Origin: GCA-2683135 sp964507445
GTDB taxonomy: Bacteria; Planctomycetota; GCA-002687715
Length of the DNA stretch: 64,000 nt
Direction of reading: 5' to 3'
Assembly (NCBI GenBank): GCA_964507445.1
Contig: CAZDQF010000021.1
Location: 1 to 64,000, forward strand
Shown here piece after piece: positions 1 to 7,932 of the stretch. Within the stretch, counting starts at the first letter, position 1; each line of letters opens with the position of its first letter. The notes under the pieces were generated by a model. It was not told the DNA's origin. It searched no databases and worked only from the letters and a program-made list of their open reading frames with translations. The position numbers and the translations under genes were made by a program.

Positions 1-795
1 GATCTCGGGGTCGCCGATGGAGCCTTGGTGCTTCCGGTTGACGGCGCCGACGGCGTCCAGCATGCGGCGTCGGACGGCGCCGTCGATCCCTGCCGGGTTG
101 GACAGGAAGAGCACCGGGTCTCCCGAGGACTGGAACGGCGAGCCCTGGTGCCGGGAGGGGAGGAAGCCGCTGCTCCAGAGGCGGCTGTAGAGGCCCTGGA
201 CGTTGCGGGTGCCGCCGGTCCAGTAGGCGGAGGTCAGCACCACGAAGTCGGGGAGGTCCCGGTTCATGGACCCGAGGCCGTAGCTGAGCCATGCGCCCAT
301 GCTCGCCTTGCCCGGGATCTCGGAGCCCGTGCAGAGGAAGGTCTTGGCCGGGTCGTGGTTGATGGCGTTGGTGTTGAGGGACTTGACGACGCAGATGTCG
401 TCGGCGACCCGGGCGAGATGCGGGAACAGTTCGCACCAGTAGACGCCGCCCTTGCCCGCCCGGCTGAAGCTGTACCTGGAGGGCGCCACGAGCTGGGTCC
501 GACCCCGTGTCATGGCGGTGACCCGCTGGCCGTTGCTGACCGTGGCCGGGAGGGGCTGCTTGAACTGCTCGTGGAGGTCCGGCTTGTAGTCGAAGAGGTC
601 CAGCTGGCTGGGAGCGCCGGCCATGAACAGGAAGATCACCCGCTTGGCGTGTGGGGCGTGGTCACCCTGGACCCGCGCCGACGCGTTCTGCGGGAGGAGC
701 GCGCCGAGGGCGGCGGCGCCCAGGCCCACGCCGGCGCCGGTCAGGAACTGGCGCCGGGATTGCAGGCGGTTGTAGGCGTCGAGCGGTTGTCGCAA
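1..795 (-). CDS. DUF1501 family protein, partial (3' end outside window)
   Basis: Read on the minus strand, the N-terminus is a twin-arginine signal: S-R-R-Q-F-L-T-G followed by an Ala/Gly/Leu-rich hydrophobic stretch. It continues into the sulfatase-like fold typical of DUF1501 proteins, with a FLFMAGAPSQLDLFDYKP segment near the start. The best start is TTG at 795, because GGGAG lies seven bases upstream and no ATG or GTG fits that spacing. That Shine-Dalgarno overlaps the stop codon of the upstream DUF1553 gene, so the two are probably translationally coupled. DUF1501 and DUF1549/DUF1553 proteins are typically paired in Planctomycetes; their biochemical role is unsettled. About 265 codons are in the window and the C-terminus is cut off. 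Export by the Tat pathway is inferred from the signal. Confidence 0.9.
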   Translation of the reverse strand, partial: MRQPLDAYNRLQSRRQFLTGAGVGLGAAALGALLPQNASARVQGDHAPHAKRVIFLFMAGAPSQLDLFDYKPDLHEQFKQPLPATVSNGQRVTAMTRGRTQLVAPSRYSFSRAGKGGVYWCELFPHLARVADDICVVKSLNTNAINHDPAKTFLCTGSEIPGKASMGAWLSYGLGSMNRDLPDFVVLTSAYWTGGTRNVQGLYSRLWSSGFLPSRHQGSPFQSSGDPVLFLSNPAGIDGAVRRRMLDAVGAVNRKHQGSIGDPEI

Positions 796-799
796 CTGA

Positions 800-3289
800 C
801 TACTCCCGTGTCCGTGTGATGTCCAGGTTGTGGATGGAGCTCACGAGCATGGTCCAGGCTGCGGCCGTGGGCGCTGAGACGCCGGTCGGCAGCGTCGTCC
901 CCGAGCAGAGCGTCGTCGCCAGCTCCGGGGATCGTGTGTAGGTGCCTTCGAGGTCGCCGATCAGCTGGAGGAGAGTCGCCAGCTCGTCCTCATCGGGCGT
1001 CCTGGAGGTGATGGTCTCGTAGAGGATCGACGCGCGCTCCGCGGCGGTGCCGGGTCGCGCGAGGGTGGCCAGAGCCAGGTGCCGGGACGCCTTCACGTAC
1101 TCGGGTTCGTTCAACAGCAGCAACGCCTGCAGGGGCGTGTTGGTGCGCTCCCGTCGCGCGGCGCAGAACTCGCGGGTGGGCGCGTTGAGGATGGACATCT
1201 GGGGCGGCGGCATCCCGCGCTTCCAGAAGGTGTAGATGCTGCGGCGATAGACGGCGTCGCCGGAGTCGGGGGAGTACGTGCGGGGATAAGAGCTGGGCAG
1301 GGTCACGGCCTTCCAGATGCCGGCGGGTTGGGGCGGCTTGACGCTCTTCCCGTACAGCGTCGTGTTGAGCAGCCCGGTGCTGGCGAGGAGCTGGTCCCGG
1401 ATCACCTCCGCGTCCAGCCGGAACCGTGAGCCGCGAGCCAGCAGCCGATTCTCCGGGTCCTCAAGGAACGCCTCCTCGGTGGCGTGGGACGCCTGCTGGT
1501 AGGTGGCGGAGAGGACCATGTACTTGAGCAGCCGCTTGACGTCCCAGCCCCACCGGACGAAGGAGGTGGCGAGGTGATCGAGCAGGTCGGGGTGAGATGG
1601 CCACTCCCCCTGAGTGCCGAGGTCTTCCGCGGTCTTGACGATGCCGACCCCGAACAGCTGCTGCCAGAACCGGTTGACGGCGACTCTGGCGGTCAACGGA
1701 TGGTCGGGAGACACCAGCCACCGGGCCAGGTCCATGCGCGTCGGCGGCGCCCCGTCGTCCTGCGGCAGCGGGGGGAGGAATCCCGGTGTCCCTCTTTGTA
1801 CCTGCTCCCCCGGGGTCTCGTAGTTGCCGCGGATGAGGATGTGGGCAGGGCGGGGGTCCTTGCGCTCCTTCATCACCATGGCGGCGCGCACGTTGACGAG
1901 GACGGCGTCCCGTTCACGACGGAGGCGCTTGACCTCCTGGTCGGCGCGCTTTCGATCCGCGACCCGTTGGTCGCGGGCGGCCTTGTCGGCGTCCTTCAGG
2001 TCCGCCTTCAGCTCCTTGAGCCGTGCGTTGGCGGCCTCGAGCTCGTCCCCCAGGCGCGCGAGGGCGTCCGATTGAGCTGGCGTGGGGAAGCTGATGTACG
2101 GGGGCTGGAGCCCGCGTTTGAAGTCGGCGCCGCTCCGCCCGCCGGTCTCCGGGGCCCCGTCGAAGTTGTTGAAGAACGCGAACAGCCTGTAGAAGTCCGC
2201 CTGCTCCACCGGGTCGTACTTGTGATCGTGGCAGACAGCGCATTGCACCGTGAGCCCCATGAAGGCGGTCCCCACCGCCGTCACGCGGTCGATGACGTTG
2301 CGGGTGAAGCTCTCTTCCGGCAACGCCGTGCCGCGATCGATGATCATGTGCAGGCGGTTGAATCCGGATGCGATCAGCTGGTCCTCTTCCGGGTCCGGGT
2401 GCAGGTCTCCCGCGACCTGATCGGTGACGAACCCGTCGTAGGGCGTGTTCTCGTTGAACGACCGGATCACCCAGTCGCGGTACGGGCTCATGTCGCGGAA
2501 GTGGTCGTGGTGGACGCCGTTGGTGTCGGCGAAGCGCACCAGGTCGAGCCAGTACCGGGCCATGTGCTCGCCGTAGCGGGGGCTGGCCAGCAGCCGGTCC
2601 ACCTGCCGTTCGTAGGCTCCGGGGGTCCGGTCTGCCAGGTAGGACGCGAGCTCTTCCCGGGTGGGGGGTAGGCCGGTGAGGTCCAGGCTGAGGCGCCGGA
2701 GGAGGGTGCGCTTGTCCGCGCGGGGCGCCGGCGGGTGGCGGTCCGTGTCGCGGTTCGCCAGGACGAAGTGGTCGATGGGGCTGTTCCCCCACCGGCTCGG
2801 GGGGCCGTCGGGATGGGGCGGCGCCGTCGGGGCGATGAACGCCCAGTGGTCCTTGTAGCGCGCGCCGTCGTCGATCCAGCGCCGGAGCAGCTCCCGCTCT
2901 TCGGGGTCGAGCCGTTGCTTGTGAGATCCGGGAGGGGGCATCACCCGCCGCGGGTCTTCGCTGGTGATGCGATGCCAGAGGGCGCTCCGGTCGGCGTCGC
3001 CTGGCTTGATGGCGGCGACGCCGCCGCGGACACGGTAGGCCCCGTCCGGTCCGTCCGGGCGATCGAGGCGCAACCGTCCCTTGCGGGCCTGCTGGTCCGG
3101 CCCGTGGCAGGGGAAGCACCGCTCCGCGAGGATGGGGCGGACGTGGCGGTTGAAGTCCACCGCGGGGACCGCGCTCCCCGAGCCCGTGGTCTCGGGCCCG
3201 TCCCAGGGGGCCGGAGCGCCGAGCCAGGCCGTCAGGGCCAGGGCGGCTGCGAAGAAGAAACGGATGGGGGCGCTGATGCTGCTGGTCAT
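800..3289 (-). CDS. Planctomycete cytochrome c / DUF1549 / DUF1553 secreted protein (PSD1 type)
   Basis: 829 residues from the ATG at 3289. An upstream in-frame ATG at 3385 would add 32 basic residues ahead of what is clearly a signal peptide (residues 1 to about 26), so the internal start is preferred. A haem-binding CFPCH motif at residues 58-62 marks the planctomycete cytochrome c domain. The DUF1549 domain follows and carries a second CAVCH motif next to HDHKYDP. The C-terminal half is DUF1553, with ARWLVSPDHPLTARV and NRFWQQLFG blocks. A Lys/Arg/Asp-rich, probably coiled segment separates the two halves. The product should be exported and may carry c-type haem. It is first in an operon with the DUF1501 gene, whose TTG start lies beyond its TAG stop. 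Substrate and role are not known; polysaccharide breakdown is sometimes proposed for this pair, but nothing here proves it. Confidence 0.92.
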   Translation of the reverse strand: MTSSISAPIRFFFAAALALTAWLGAPAPWDGPETTGSGSAVPAVDFNRHVRPILAERCFPCHGPDQQARKGRLRLDRPDGPDGAYRVRGGVAAIKPGDADRSALWHRITSEDPRRVMPPPGSHKQRLDPEERELLRRWIDDGARYKDHWAFIAPTAPPHPDGPPSRWGNSPIDHFVLANRDTDRHPPAPRADKRTLLRRLSLDLTGLPPTREELASYLADRTPGAYERQVDRLLASPRYGEHMARYWLDLVRFADTNGVHHDHFRDMSPYRDWVIRSFNENTPYDGFVTDQVAGDLHPDPEEDQLIASGFNRLHMIIDRGTALPEESFTRNVIDRVTAVGTAFMGLTVQCAVCHDHKYDPVEQADFYRLFAFFNNFDGAPETGGRSGADFKRGLQPPYISFPTPAQSDALARLGDELEAANARLKELKADLKDADKAARDQRVADRKRADQEVKRLRRERDAVLVNVRAAMVMKERKDPRPAHILIRGNYETPGEQVQRGTPGFLPPLPQDDGAPPTRMDLARWLVSPDHPLTARVAVNRFWQQLFGVGIVKTAEDLGTQGEWPSHPDLLDHLATSFVRWGWDVKRLLKYMVLSATYQQASHATEEAFLEDPENRLLARGSRFRLDAEVIRDQLLASTGLLNTTLYGKSVKPPQPAGIWKAVTLPSSYPRTYSPDSGDAVYRRSIYTFWKRGMPPPQMSILNAPTREFCAARRERTNTPLQALLLLNEPEYVKASRHLALATLARPGTAAERASILYETITSRTPDEDELATLLQLIGDLEGTYTRSPELATTLCSGTTLPTGVSAPTAAAWTMLVSSIHNLDITRTRE

Positions 3290-3507
3290 GGTCGGGCCGC
3301 GGATCCTCCGGCCTCCGAGCCGGGGTGCGGGGAGCAGGGTACCACCGTGCAGGGGGTGCGTGACCGGTGGCGCGCGGTTCTCCATGCCCCCGAATCCCCC
3401 GATTCTCGCCCAGCCCGTGTGCCGGCGCTTCCTCGACGGTAACCTGTTGCCCAGTGAGCCGGGTCGGCCATCGGGTGTGCCGGGCGGTGACCAATCGAGG
3501 GAGAAAG

Positions 3508-4251
3508 ATGATGACGGACCGTGACGGGATGCGCGGAGCTTGGATGGGGGTGGTGGTGATGGTGTCGGTCCTGGCGTTGCTGGGCGGATGCGGGGACTCG
3601 TCTGCCGGGGATGAGGGTCCGGGCGAGGAAGGCTCCGGCGGCGGAGCGAAGGCCGGCGCCCAGAGCGCGACGACGGGCGCGAGGCAGCAGATCGCTGCCT
3701 TCATCGAGAAGCAGAGCGTGGACAAGGGTGCCGCCAACTGGAAGGGCCGCCTCGCCATGCCGCCCAAGGCGACCTTCGCCAAGGACGAGAAGTACTTCTG
3801 GAACCTCAAGACCAACAAGGGCGACATCAAGATCCGGCTCATGAGCGACGTCGCCCCCATGCACGTCAGCAGCACGATCTACCTCACGGACCTCGGGTTC
3901 TACGACGGGGTGATCTTCCACCGTGTGATCCCGGGCTTCATGGCTCAGGGGGGCGACCCCACCGGGACGGGGGGAGGAGGCCCGGGCTACAAGTACGCCG
4001 GAGAGTTCAGCCCCAACGTTCGTCATGACCGGCCGGGGCTGCTGTCCATGGCCAACGCAGGACCGGGGACGGACGGCAGCCAGTTCTTCCTGACCTTCGT
4101 GCCGACTCCTCACCTCAACAACCGGCACACGATCTTCGGCGAGGTGGTCGGCGGCATGGACGTGGTGAAGGCGCTCGAGAAGTGCGGCAGCCCGCGCGGA
4201 CGTACGTCCGAGCGCCTGGTCATCGAGAAGGCCACCATCAGCGTCGACTGA
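3508..4251 (+). CDS. Cyclophilin-type peptidylprolyl isomerase lipoprotein
   Basis: 247 residues. The open frame extends to 3367, but the ATG pair at 3508/3511 follows GAGGGAG and begins a good lipoprotein signal with a lipobox ending LGGC (Cys28), so the start is placed there. A Gly/Ser/Ala-rich linker follows. The cyclophilin domain occupies roughly the last 165 residues, with FHRVIPGFMAQGGDPTGTG, a SMANAGPGTDGSQFF block and a final HTIFGEVVGGMDVV. These include the Arg and Gln-Phe positions of the active-site region. It should catalyse prolyl cis-trans isomerisation on exported proteins while anchored to a membrane. It is divergent from the DUF1553 gene, and the open frames nearly meet, so the two promoters share about 220 bp. 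A GC hairpin follows the stop codon closely. Confidence 0.93.
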   Translation: MMTDRDGMRGAWMGVVVMVSVLALLGGCGDSSAGDEGPGEEGSGGGAKAGAQSATTGARQQIAAFIEKQSVDKGAANWKGRLAMPPKATFAKDEKYFWNLKTNKGDIKIRLMSDVAPMHVSSTIYLTDLGFYDGVIFHRVIPGFMAQGGDPTGTGGGGPGYKYAGEFSPNVRHDRPGLLSMANAGPGTDGSQFFLTFVPTPHLNNRHTIFGEVVGGMDVVKALEKCGSPRGRTSERLVIEKATISVD

Positions 4252-4256
4252 GCGGA

Positions 4257-4274
4257 GGCCGGGTCCTCCCGGCC
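4257..4274 (+). terminator. GC hairpin after the cyclophilin gene
   Basis: Perfect 7-bp stem GGCCGGG / CCCGGCC with a TCCT loop, five bases past the stop codon. There is no U-tract, so it may be a weak or factor-assisted terminator or an mRNA-stabilising hairpin. Confidence 0.45.
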
Positions 4275-4333
4275 ACGTCCCCTGGCCCGTCGTCGGGCTG
4301 GTGGAGGGCGTCCTCGATCCGAGGGCGCCTGCG

Positions 4334-4379
4334 CCGCGGTGTTTCGCGTCGGCCCGAGCGAGCGCGAAACCCGCCGCGG
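4334..4379. repeat. Interrupted inverted repeat (long hairpin)
   Basis: CCGCGG and GTTTCGCG on the left pair with CGCGAAAC and CCGCGG on the right around a 14-base loop, with one and three unpaired bases between the arms. It lies about 190 bases upstream of the start of the next gene. No other copy was found in this window. Confidence 0.5.
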
Positions 4380-4572
4380 ACCGCGTCGTCCCCTCCCTCC
4401 GATCCTGGAGAGGTTCGAGTAACCGTCAGAAATCCCCGGACGGGACCGGTCCGGCGTGGGTCTGATGGTCGGACGCCTCTCGGGTGTCCCGCGCCGCTCG
4501 TCGGCGAACGGTCGGGCTCCGACCCGGGCTGCGCGGACTCTCTCCCTGCAGCCTGACCGGAGGATCGATGCG

Positions 4573-5028
4573 ATGGGGTTCAGACGGGTGTGTGTCGGAT
4601 TGACGGTGGCGCTCTTCGTGGCGACGGCTGCGTGCACGGCTCGCGCCGGAGCGGGGGCGGTGAGCATCAACACCAGCGGGTCCACCAGCTTCGACGTGTT
4701 CGGAGCCATGGTGGACTTCGGCGCGGGGCGCATCCGCGCCGAGCGGGTGACGGTGAAGGCGGAGGCCGGGGTGTGCAAGGTCAGCATGGTGATCTACGCG
4801 GACGCCAACGGTGACGGGCGGCGCGCGCCGGACGGCTCGGAGGATCGGATCAACGCCAGCGCCGACGCCAGCGGCGTGAACGGGGGAACCGGGGTCCAGG
4901 AGCTGACCATGCACGGCGGCACGGCGTCGTGGAATGTGGGGCAGGGTGAGCCTCGCATGGAGATCACCGTGGAGTTCTGTAACGGCATGAGCAACGGAGT
5001 GTCCATGCCCCTCGGAGGTGCCAACTGA
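4573..5028 (+). CDS. Small exported protein of unknown function
   Basis: 151 residues. The open frame runs upstream to 4456, but the ATG at 4573 has GGAGG nine bases upstream and begins a signal sequence of about 25 residues with ATAAC near its end. That could be an unusual lipobox or a signal peptidase I region, so lipidation is uncertain. The mature part is rich in Gly, Ser, Thr and Val, with a DANGDGRRAPDGSED acidic loop that resembles a calcium-binding D-x-N-x-D-G loop. A single conserved domain was not recognised. Its stop codon overlaps the start of the next gene by one base, so the two are almost certainly one operon and may act together outside the cytoplasm. Confidence 0.75.
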   Translation: MGFRRVCVGLTVALFVATAACTARAGAGAVSINTSGSTSFDVFGAMVDFGAGRIRAERVTVKAEAGVCKVSMVIYADANGDGRRAPDGSEDRINASADASGVNGGTGVQELTMHGGTASWNVGQGEPRMEITVEFCNGMSNGVSMPLGGAN

Positions 5029-5546
5029 TGGGGCGCCGCTTCATGGTGGTCTGCGTCGGCGTGGTGGTGGCCCTGGCGGTGGTCGGTGTGGCGGTGGCGT
5101 CCCAGGGGGCCATGGTCCGGGTCCAGGACGTCAAGGGCACCACGTGGTATCACGACTACGGGTGCTCCGTGCGGCTGCACTTCGTCAACGCCAGCGTCGG
5201 CGAGCTGGTGTCGGGGACCAGCACGGACGACACGGCGCTGGTGACCTTCCGGCGGGTGGACCCCAACCCTCCGGCGGGGTCGGCGCCGGGCGTGGTGATC
5301 CCCACGTTCCAGCGGTTCCTCGGCGAGACCGCGTCCGGGGCGAGCAACGGCCTGTCCCTCAGCGCCTTCATGATCATCGGTGACAGCGTGATCCCGTTCC
5401 AGCAGGTGGACCCGGATACCTGGACCTGCCTGCTGCCGCCGGGCTGGGCCTTTGAGGCCCAGGCCACCAGGAGGCTGGGCTGGAAGATCTTCGAGGGGGA
5501 AGAGGAAGCGTTGAGCCACCTCTACACAGATCTGCGGGCCGGTTGA
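5028..5546 (+). CDS. Small exported or membrane-anchored protein of unknown function
   Basis: 172 residues. The start ATG overlaps the previous stop (TGATG) and has GGAGGTG eight bases upstream, so translation is coupled. Residues 5-25 are very hydrophobic (Val-rich), consistent with a signal peptide or N-terminal anchor. The rest is a beta-rich looking domain with two cysteines (YGCSV and WTCLL) that could form a disulfide, and a short charged tail (EGEEEALSHLYTDLRAG). No family was recognised. Function is unknown; the arrangement suggests a partner of the preceding protein. Confidence 0.72.
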   Translation: MGRRFMVVCVGVVVALAVVGVAVASQGAMVRVQDVKGTTWYHDYGCSVRLHFVNASVGELVSGTSTDDTALVTFRRVDPNPPAGSAPGVVIPTFQRFLGETASGASNGLSLSAFMIIGDSVIPFQQVDPDTWTCLLPPGWAFEAQATRRLGWKIFEGEEEALSHLYTDLRAG

Positions 5547-5577
5547 GGGCGGAGTCTCGGGAGATGAGAATGCGTCC

Positions 5578-7149
5578 ATGAACCGGACGAGTGGCATACT
5601 CTGGGCGTGCGTGGGGCTGCTTTGCTTCGGATGCCAGGGGCCTGTCGTCCATGACCCCGCCATGGAGGACGTGACGTCCTTCGGGGTCGTGGGGGACGGG
5701 CGCACCCTGAGTACGGCGGCGATACAGCGAGCGGTGGACGCGGTCTCCGAAGCCGGCGGCGGGACCCTCTACTTCCCCCCGGGTGACTACCTCACCGGAA
5801 CCGTGCAGCTGAAGGACCGGGTGACGCTCCACCTGGGGCAGGGGGCGACGTTGTGGGGGAGCACCCGGATCGAGGACTACCATCCGGAGCAGACCCACCT
5901 GCTGTACGCCGTCGACGCCACGGACATCGCCATCGTGGGTCGTGGCGCCATTGACGGTCAGGGCCCACGGTTCTGGGACGGCGGGCGCCTGGAGCGCTGG
6001 CTCGCGGGGAAGGGCGAGCTGGTCCGCACCCGGGACATGATCCGTTTCGACCGCTGCCGCGAGATCACCCTGCAGGACGTTCACGTGAGGTACGGGGCGT
6101 TCTGGAACATCGGGTTCGGCGATTGTCAGCGGATCACCATCCGGGCCCTCACGCTCATCAACGGGATCTACGACGGGGACGGGCCCAACACGGACGGGAT
6201 CAACCTGTGGAACTGTCAGCGCATCCGTATCTCCGATTGCGATATCCAGACCGGGGACGACTGCATCGTGGTGCTGGGGGACAGCCGGGACGTCACCATC
6301 ACCAACTGCAAGTTCACCACCACGGAGACGGCGTTGATGATCTCCGGAGTGAGGAACCTGGTGTTCTCGAACAGCACCATCCACGACGCCGGTTGCGGCG
6401 TCGGGTTTCGGGTGTGGAACGGCATCGTGGTGGACGGGGTTCGGGTGGACAACATCGTCATGGACGTCTCGCCTGGGTTCGACACCGGGGGCCAGGTGGT
6501 CTACCTGTGGTCGTTCCCGCTCTACGTGGAGGAGGACCCACCTCCCGGCACCGTGCTGCCCGCCGCCGGCGTGGTGGACAACGTCACGATCTCCAACGTC
6601 ACCGCCCGCGCCAACGGCGGCATCTTCGTCACCGGGTTCCGAGAGCCTGAGGGCTACGTGCGCTCGATCCGGTTCGAGAACGTGGACATCCTCATGAACG
6701 GTGGCATGGACAAGTCCACGCTGAACGACAACCCGCCGGACCCCTACCCCATCTACGGCTTCCACGGAGCCCCGTACGCCATCTTCACCCGCTTCATCAA
6801 GCACCTGGAGCTGCGCAACGTCACCTTCCGGTGGAACACCCCGGAGCAGCCGTCGTGGGGCAGCGCCGTGCGATGCTGGAGCGTGGATCACGTGGAGATC
6901 GACCGCTTCGAGGGGCGCCAGTCAGCGGGCTCGCCGCTGCCGGCCATCTGGCTCAAGGATGTCGAGAGAGCGTTCGTCCACGACTGCGTGGCCGCTCCGG
7001 GGACCGGCATCTTCCTGCACCTGGACGAGGGGGTGGAGGACGTGACGTTGCTCGGCAACGACCTGGGACAGGCGCGGGCCGCGGTCAGCGTCGGGCCGGG
7101 GCCGGCGCCGCGGGTGTTCGAGTCCGGCAACCGGCCGCCGGATCGTTGA
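5578..7149 (+). CDS. GH28-like right-handed beta-helix lipoprotein (polygalacturonase-related)
   Basis: 523 residues. The N-terminus is a lipoprotein-type signal with Cys19 (CFGC). A pectate-lyase-superfamily start (DVTSFGVVGDG) leads into a parallel beta-helix. Two GH28 catalytic signatures are visible: NTDGINL and GDDCIVV, the usual Asp and Asp-Asp positions. The usual third signature, G-H-G, is not seen at its expected place; the region reads CGVGFRVWNGI. Either the catalytic machinery has changed or the enzyme has a different specificity. The likely role is cleavage of an acidic polysaccharide outside the cytoplasm, but this should be treated as a fold-level call. It follows the two unknown secreted genes on the same strand, 31 bases after the second one. 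Confidence 0.85.
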   Translation: MNRTSGILWACVGLLCFGCQGPVVHDPAMEDVTSFGVVGDGRTLSTAAIQRAVDAVSEAGGGTLYFPPGDYLTGTVQLKDRVTLHLGQGATLWGSTRIEDYHPEQTHLLYAVDATDIAIVGRGAIDGQGPRFWDGGRLERWLAGKGELVRTRDMIRFDRCREITLQDVHVRYGAFWNIGFGDCQRITIRALTLINGIYDGDGPNTDGINLWNCQRIRISDCDIQTGDDCIVVLGDSRDVTITNCKFTTTETALMISGVRNLVFSNSTIHDAGCGVGFRVWNGIVVDGVRVDNIVMDVSPGFDTGGQVVYLWSFPLYVEEDPPPGTVLPAAGVVDNVTISNVTARANGGIFVTGFREPEGYVRSIRFENVDILMNGGMDKSTLNDNPPDPYPIYGFHGAPYAIFTRFIKHLELRNVTFRWNTPEQPSWGSAVRCWSVDHVEIDRFEGRQSAGSPLPAIWLKDVERAFVHDCVAAPGTGIFLHLDEGVEDVTLLGNDLGQARAAVSVGPGPAPRVFESGNRPPDR

Positions 7150-7161
7150 GCCCGCCGCGGG

Positions 7162-7866
7162 TCACCTGTCGTCGTCTCGGGTGCCCACGAGGCTCGCCAC
7201 CATGACGGCGATGAAGAGGACGCCGCCGATGGCCTCCAGCATGACGAGGGTCCGCGCGACGCTGGACACCGGCGTGATGTCGCCGTAGCCGAGGGTGGTC
7301 AGGGTGATGTAGCTCAGGTAGGTGAAGACGGGGAACGCGTCCGTGGCCTGTCCGTCCGTGGCCCGGGCGCTTTGCAGGGCGTCCACGGGCTCACCGGAGA
7401 AGCTGCCGGGATCTGCGAGGAACACCACGACGTAGGCCATGGCCCAGGCCAACCCCGCCAGCAGGTAGACGCAGAGAGCCGCGGAGAGCCGGGTCCTGGT
7501 CCTGGCGTGTCCGCGGAGGACGAAGCCCAGGAGGGTCCAGCACACATAGCCGACGAACACGGCGAGCAGGGCCGGCACGAAGATGTAGCCCTCGTGCTCA
7601 TCCAGGGGATGGACGGTGTGGATCACCAGCCCCAGCACCGCCAGACCTCCGAGCACCCGGAGCAGGATTTTCGGGTGCTTGTGGTCGGTGACGGCGATGG
7701 CTCCCTGACCGATCAGGGCGACGAAGCCGATGCCCACCAGGAACCGGCCCATGGCGCCGGCGAAGAACGGCTGCAGGGCGATGAGGGCGACGATCAGCAC
7801 CAGGAGCCGGTTGCAGCGCGCGGCGGCGGCGTCATCCACAGAACTTGGCGAGAAAGGCGTGTGCAC
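7162..7866 (-). CDS. Potassium-channel-like membrane protein
   Basis: 234 residues. Six hydrophobic segments are visible plus a re-entrant pore loop between the fifth and sixth. The pore carries TTLGYGD, the classical K+ selectivity filter, within YLSYITLTTLGYGDITP. There is no obvious cytoplasmic RCK/TrkA nucleotide-binding domain, so gating is unclear, and no S4-like run of spaced arginines is convincing. It is most likely a K+ channel of the ion-channel-2 type in the inner membrane. It ends 12 bases from the end of the convergent GH28-like gene and is divergent from the RND efflux operon; its start lies 12 bases from the -35 element of that operon. Confidence 0.85.
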   Translation of the reverse strand: MHTPFSPSSVDDAAAARCNRLLVLIVALIALQPFFAGAMGRFLVGIGFVALIGQGAIAVTDHKHPKILLRVLGGLAVLGLVIHTVHPLDEHEGYIFVPALLAVFVGYVCWTLLGFVLRGHARTRTRLSAALCVYLLAGLAWAMAYVVVFLADPGSFSGEPVDALQSARATDGQATDAFPVFTYLSYITLTTLGYGDITPVSSVARTLVMLEAIGGVLFIAVMVASLVGTRDDDR

Positions 7867-7878
7867 GTCAGAATCCGA

Positions 7879-7906
7879 TTGGCGGTTGACGGCGCGATCT
7901 TATACT
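7879..7906 (+). promoter_or_regulatory. Sigma-70-type promoter for the RND efflux operon
   Basis: TTGGCG, then a 16-base spacer, then TATACT, 26 bases upstream of the adaptor start codon. Four of six -35 positions and five of six -10 positions match the standard consensus. It sits in the short divergent gap with the channel gene. Confidence 0.55.
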
Positions 7907-7932
7907 CGTGCGCGCTTCATTGGAGGAACCTG

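Larger units (their letters stand above)
4252..4572. other. Intergenic region with two strong hairpins
   Basis: This 321-base gap has no credible gene; the open frames across it lack Shine-Dalgarno sites and family motifs. It holds a 7-bp hairpin directly after the cyclophilin stop (4257-4274) and a longer interrupted inverted repeat at 4334-4379. GGAGG at about 4559-4563 is the ribosome binding site of the next gene. No convincing -35/-10 pair was seen. Confidence 0.6.

Noticed and set aside
25..819. 264-residue plus-strand open frame over the DUF1501 gene
   Set aside because: It is the antisense of a clearly recognisable DUF1501 coding sequence, with no start signal or family match.
4334..4379. 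The long inverted repeat as an insertion-sequence remnant
   Set aside because: No transposase fragment, no target duplication and no second copy are visible.
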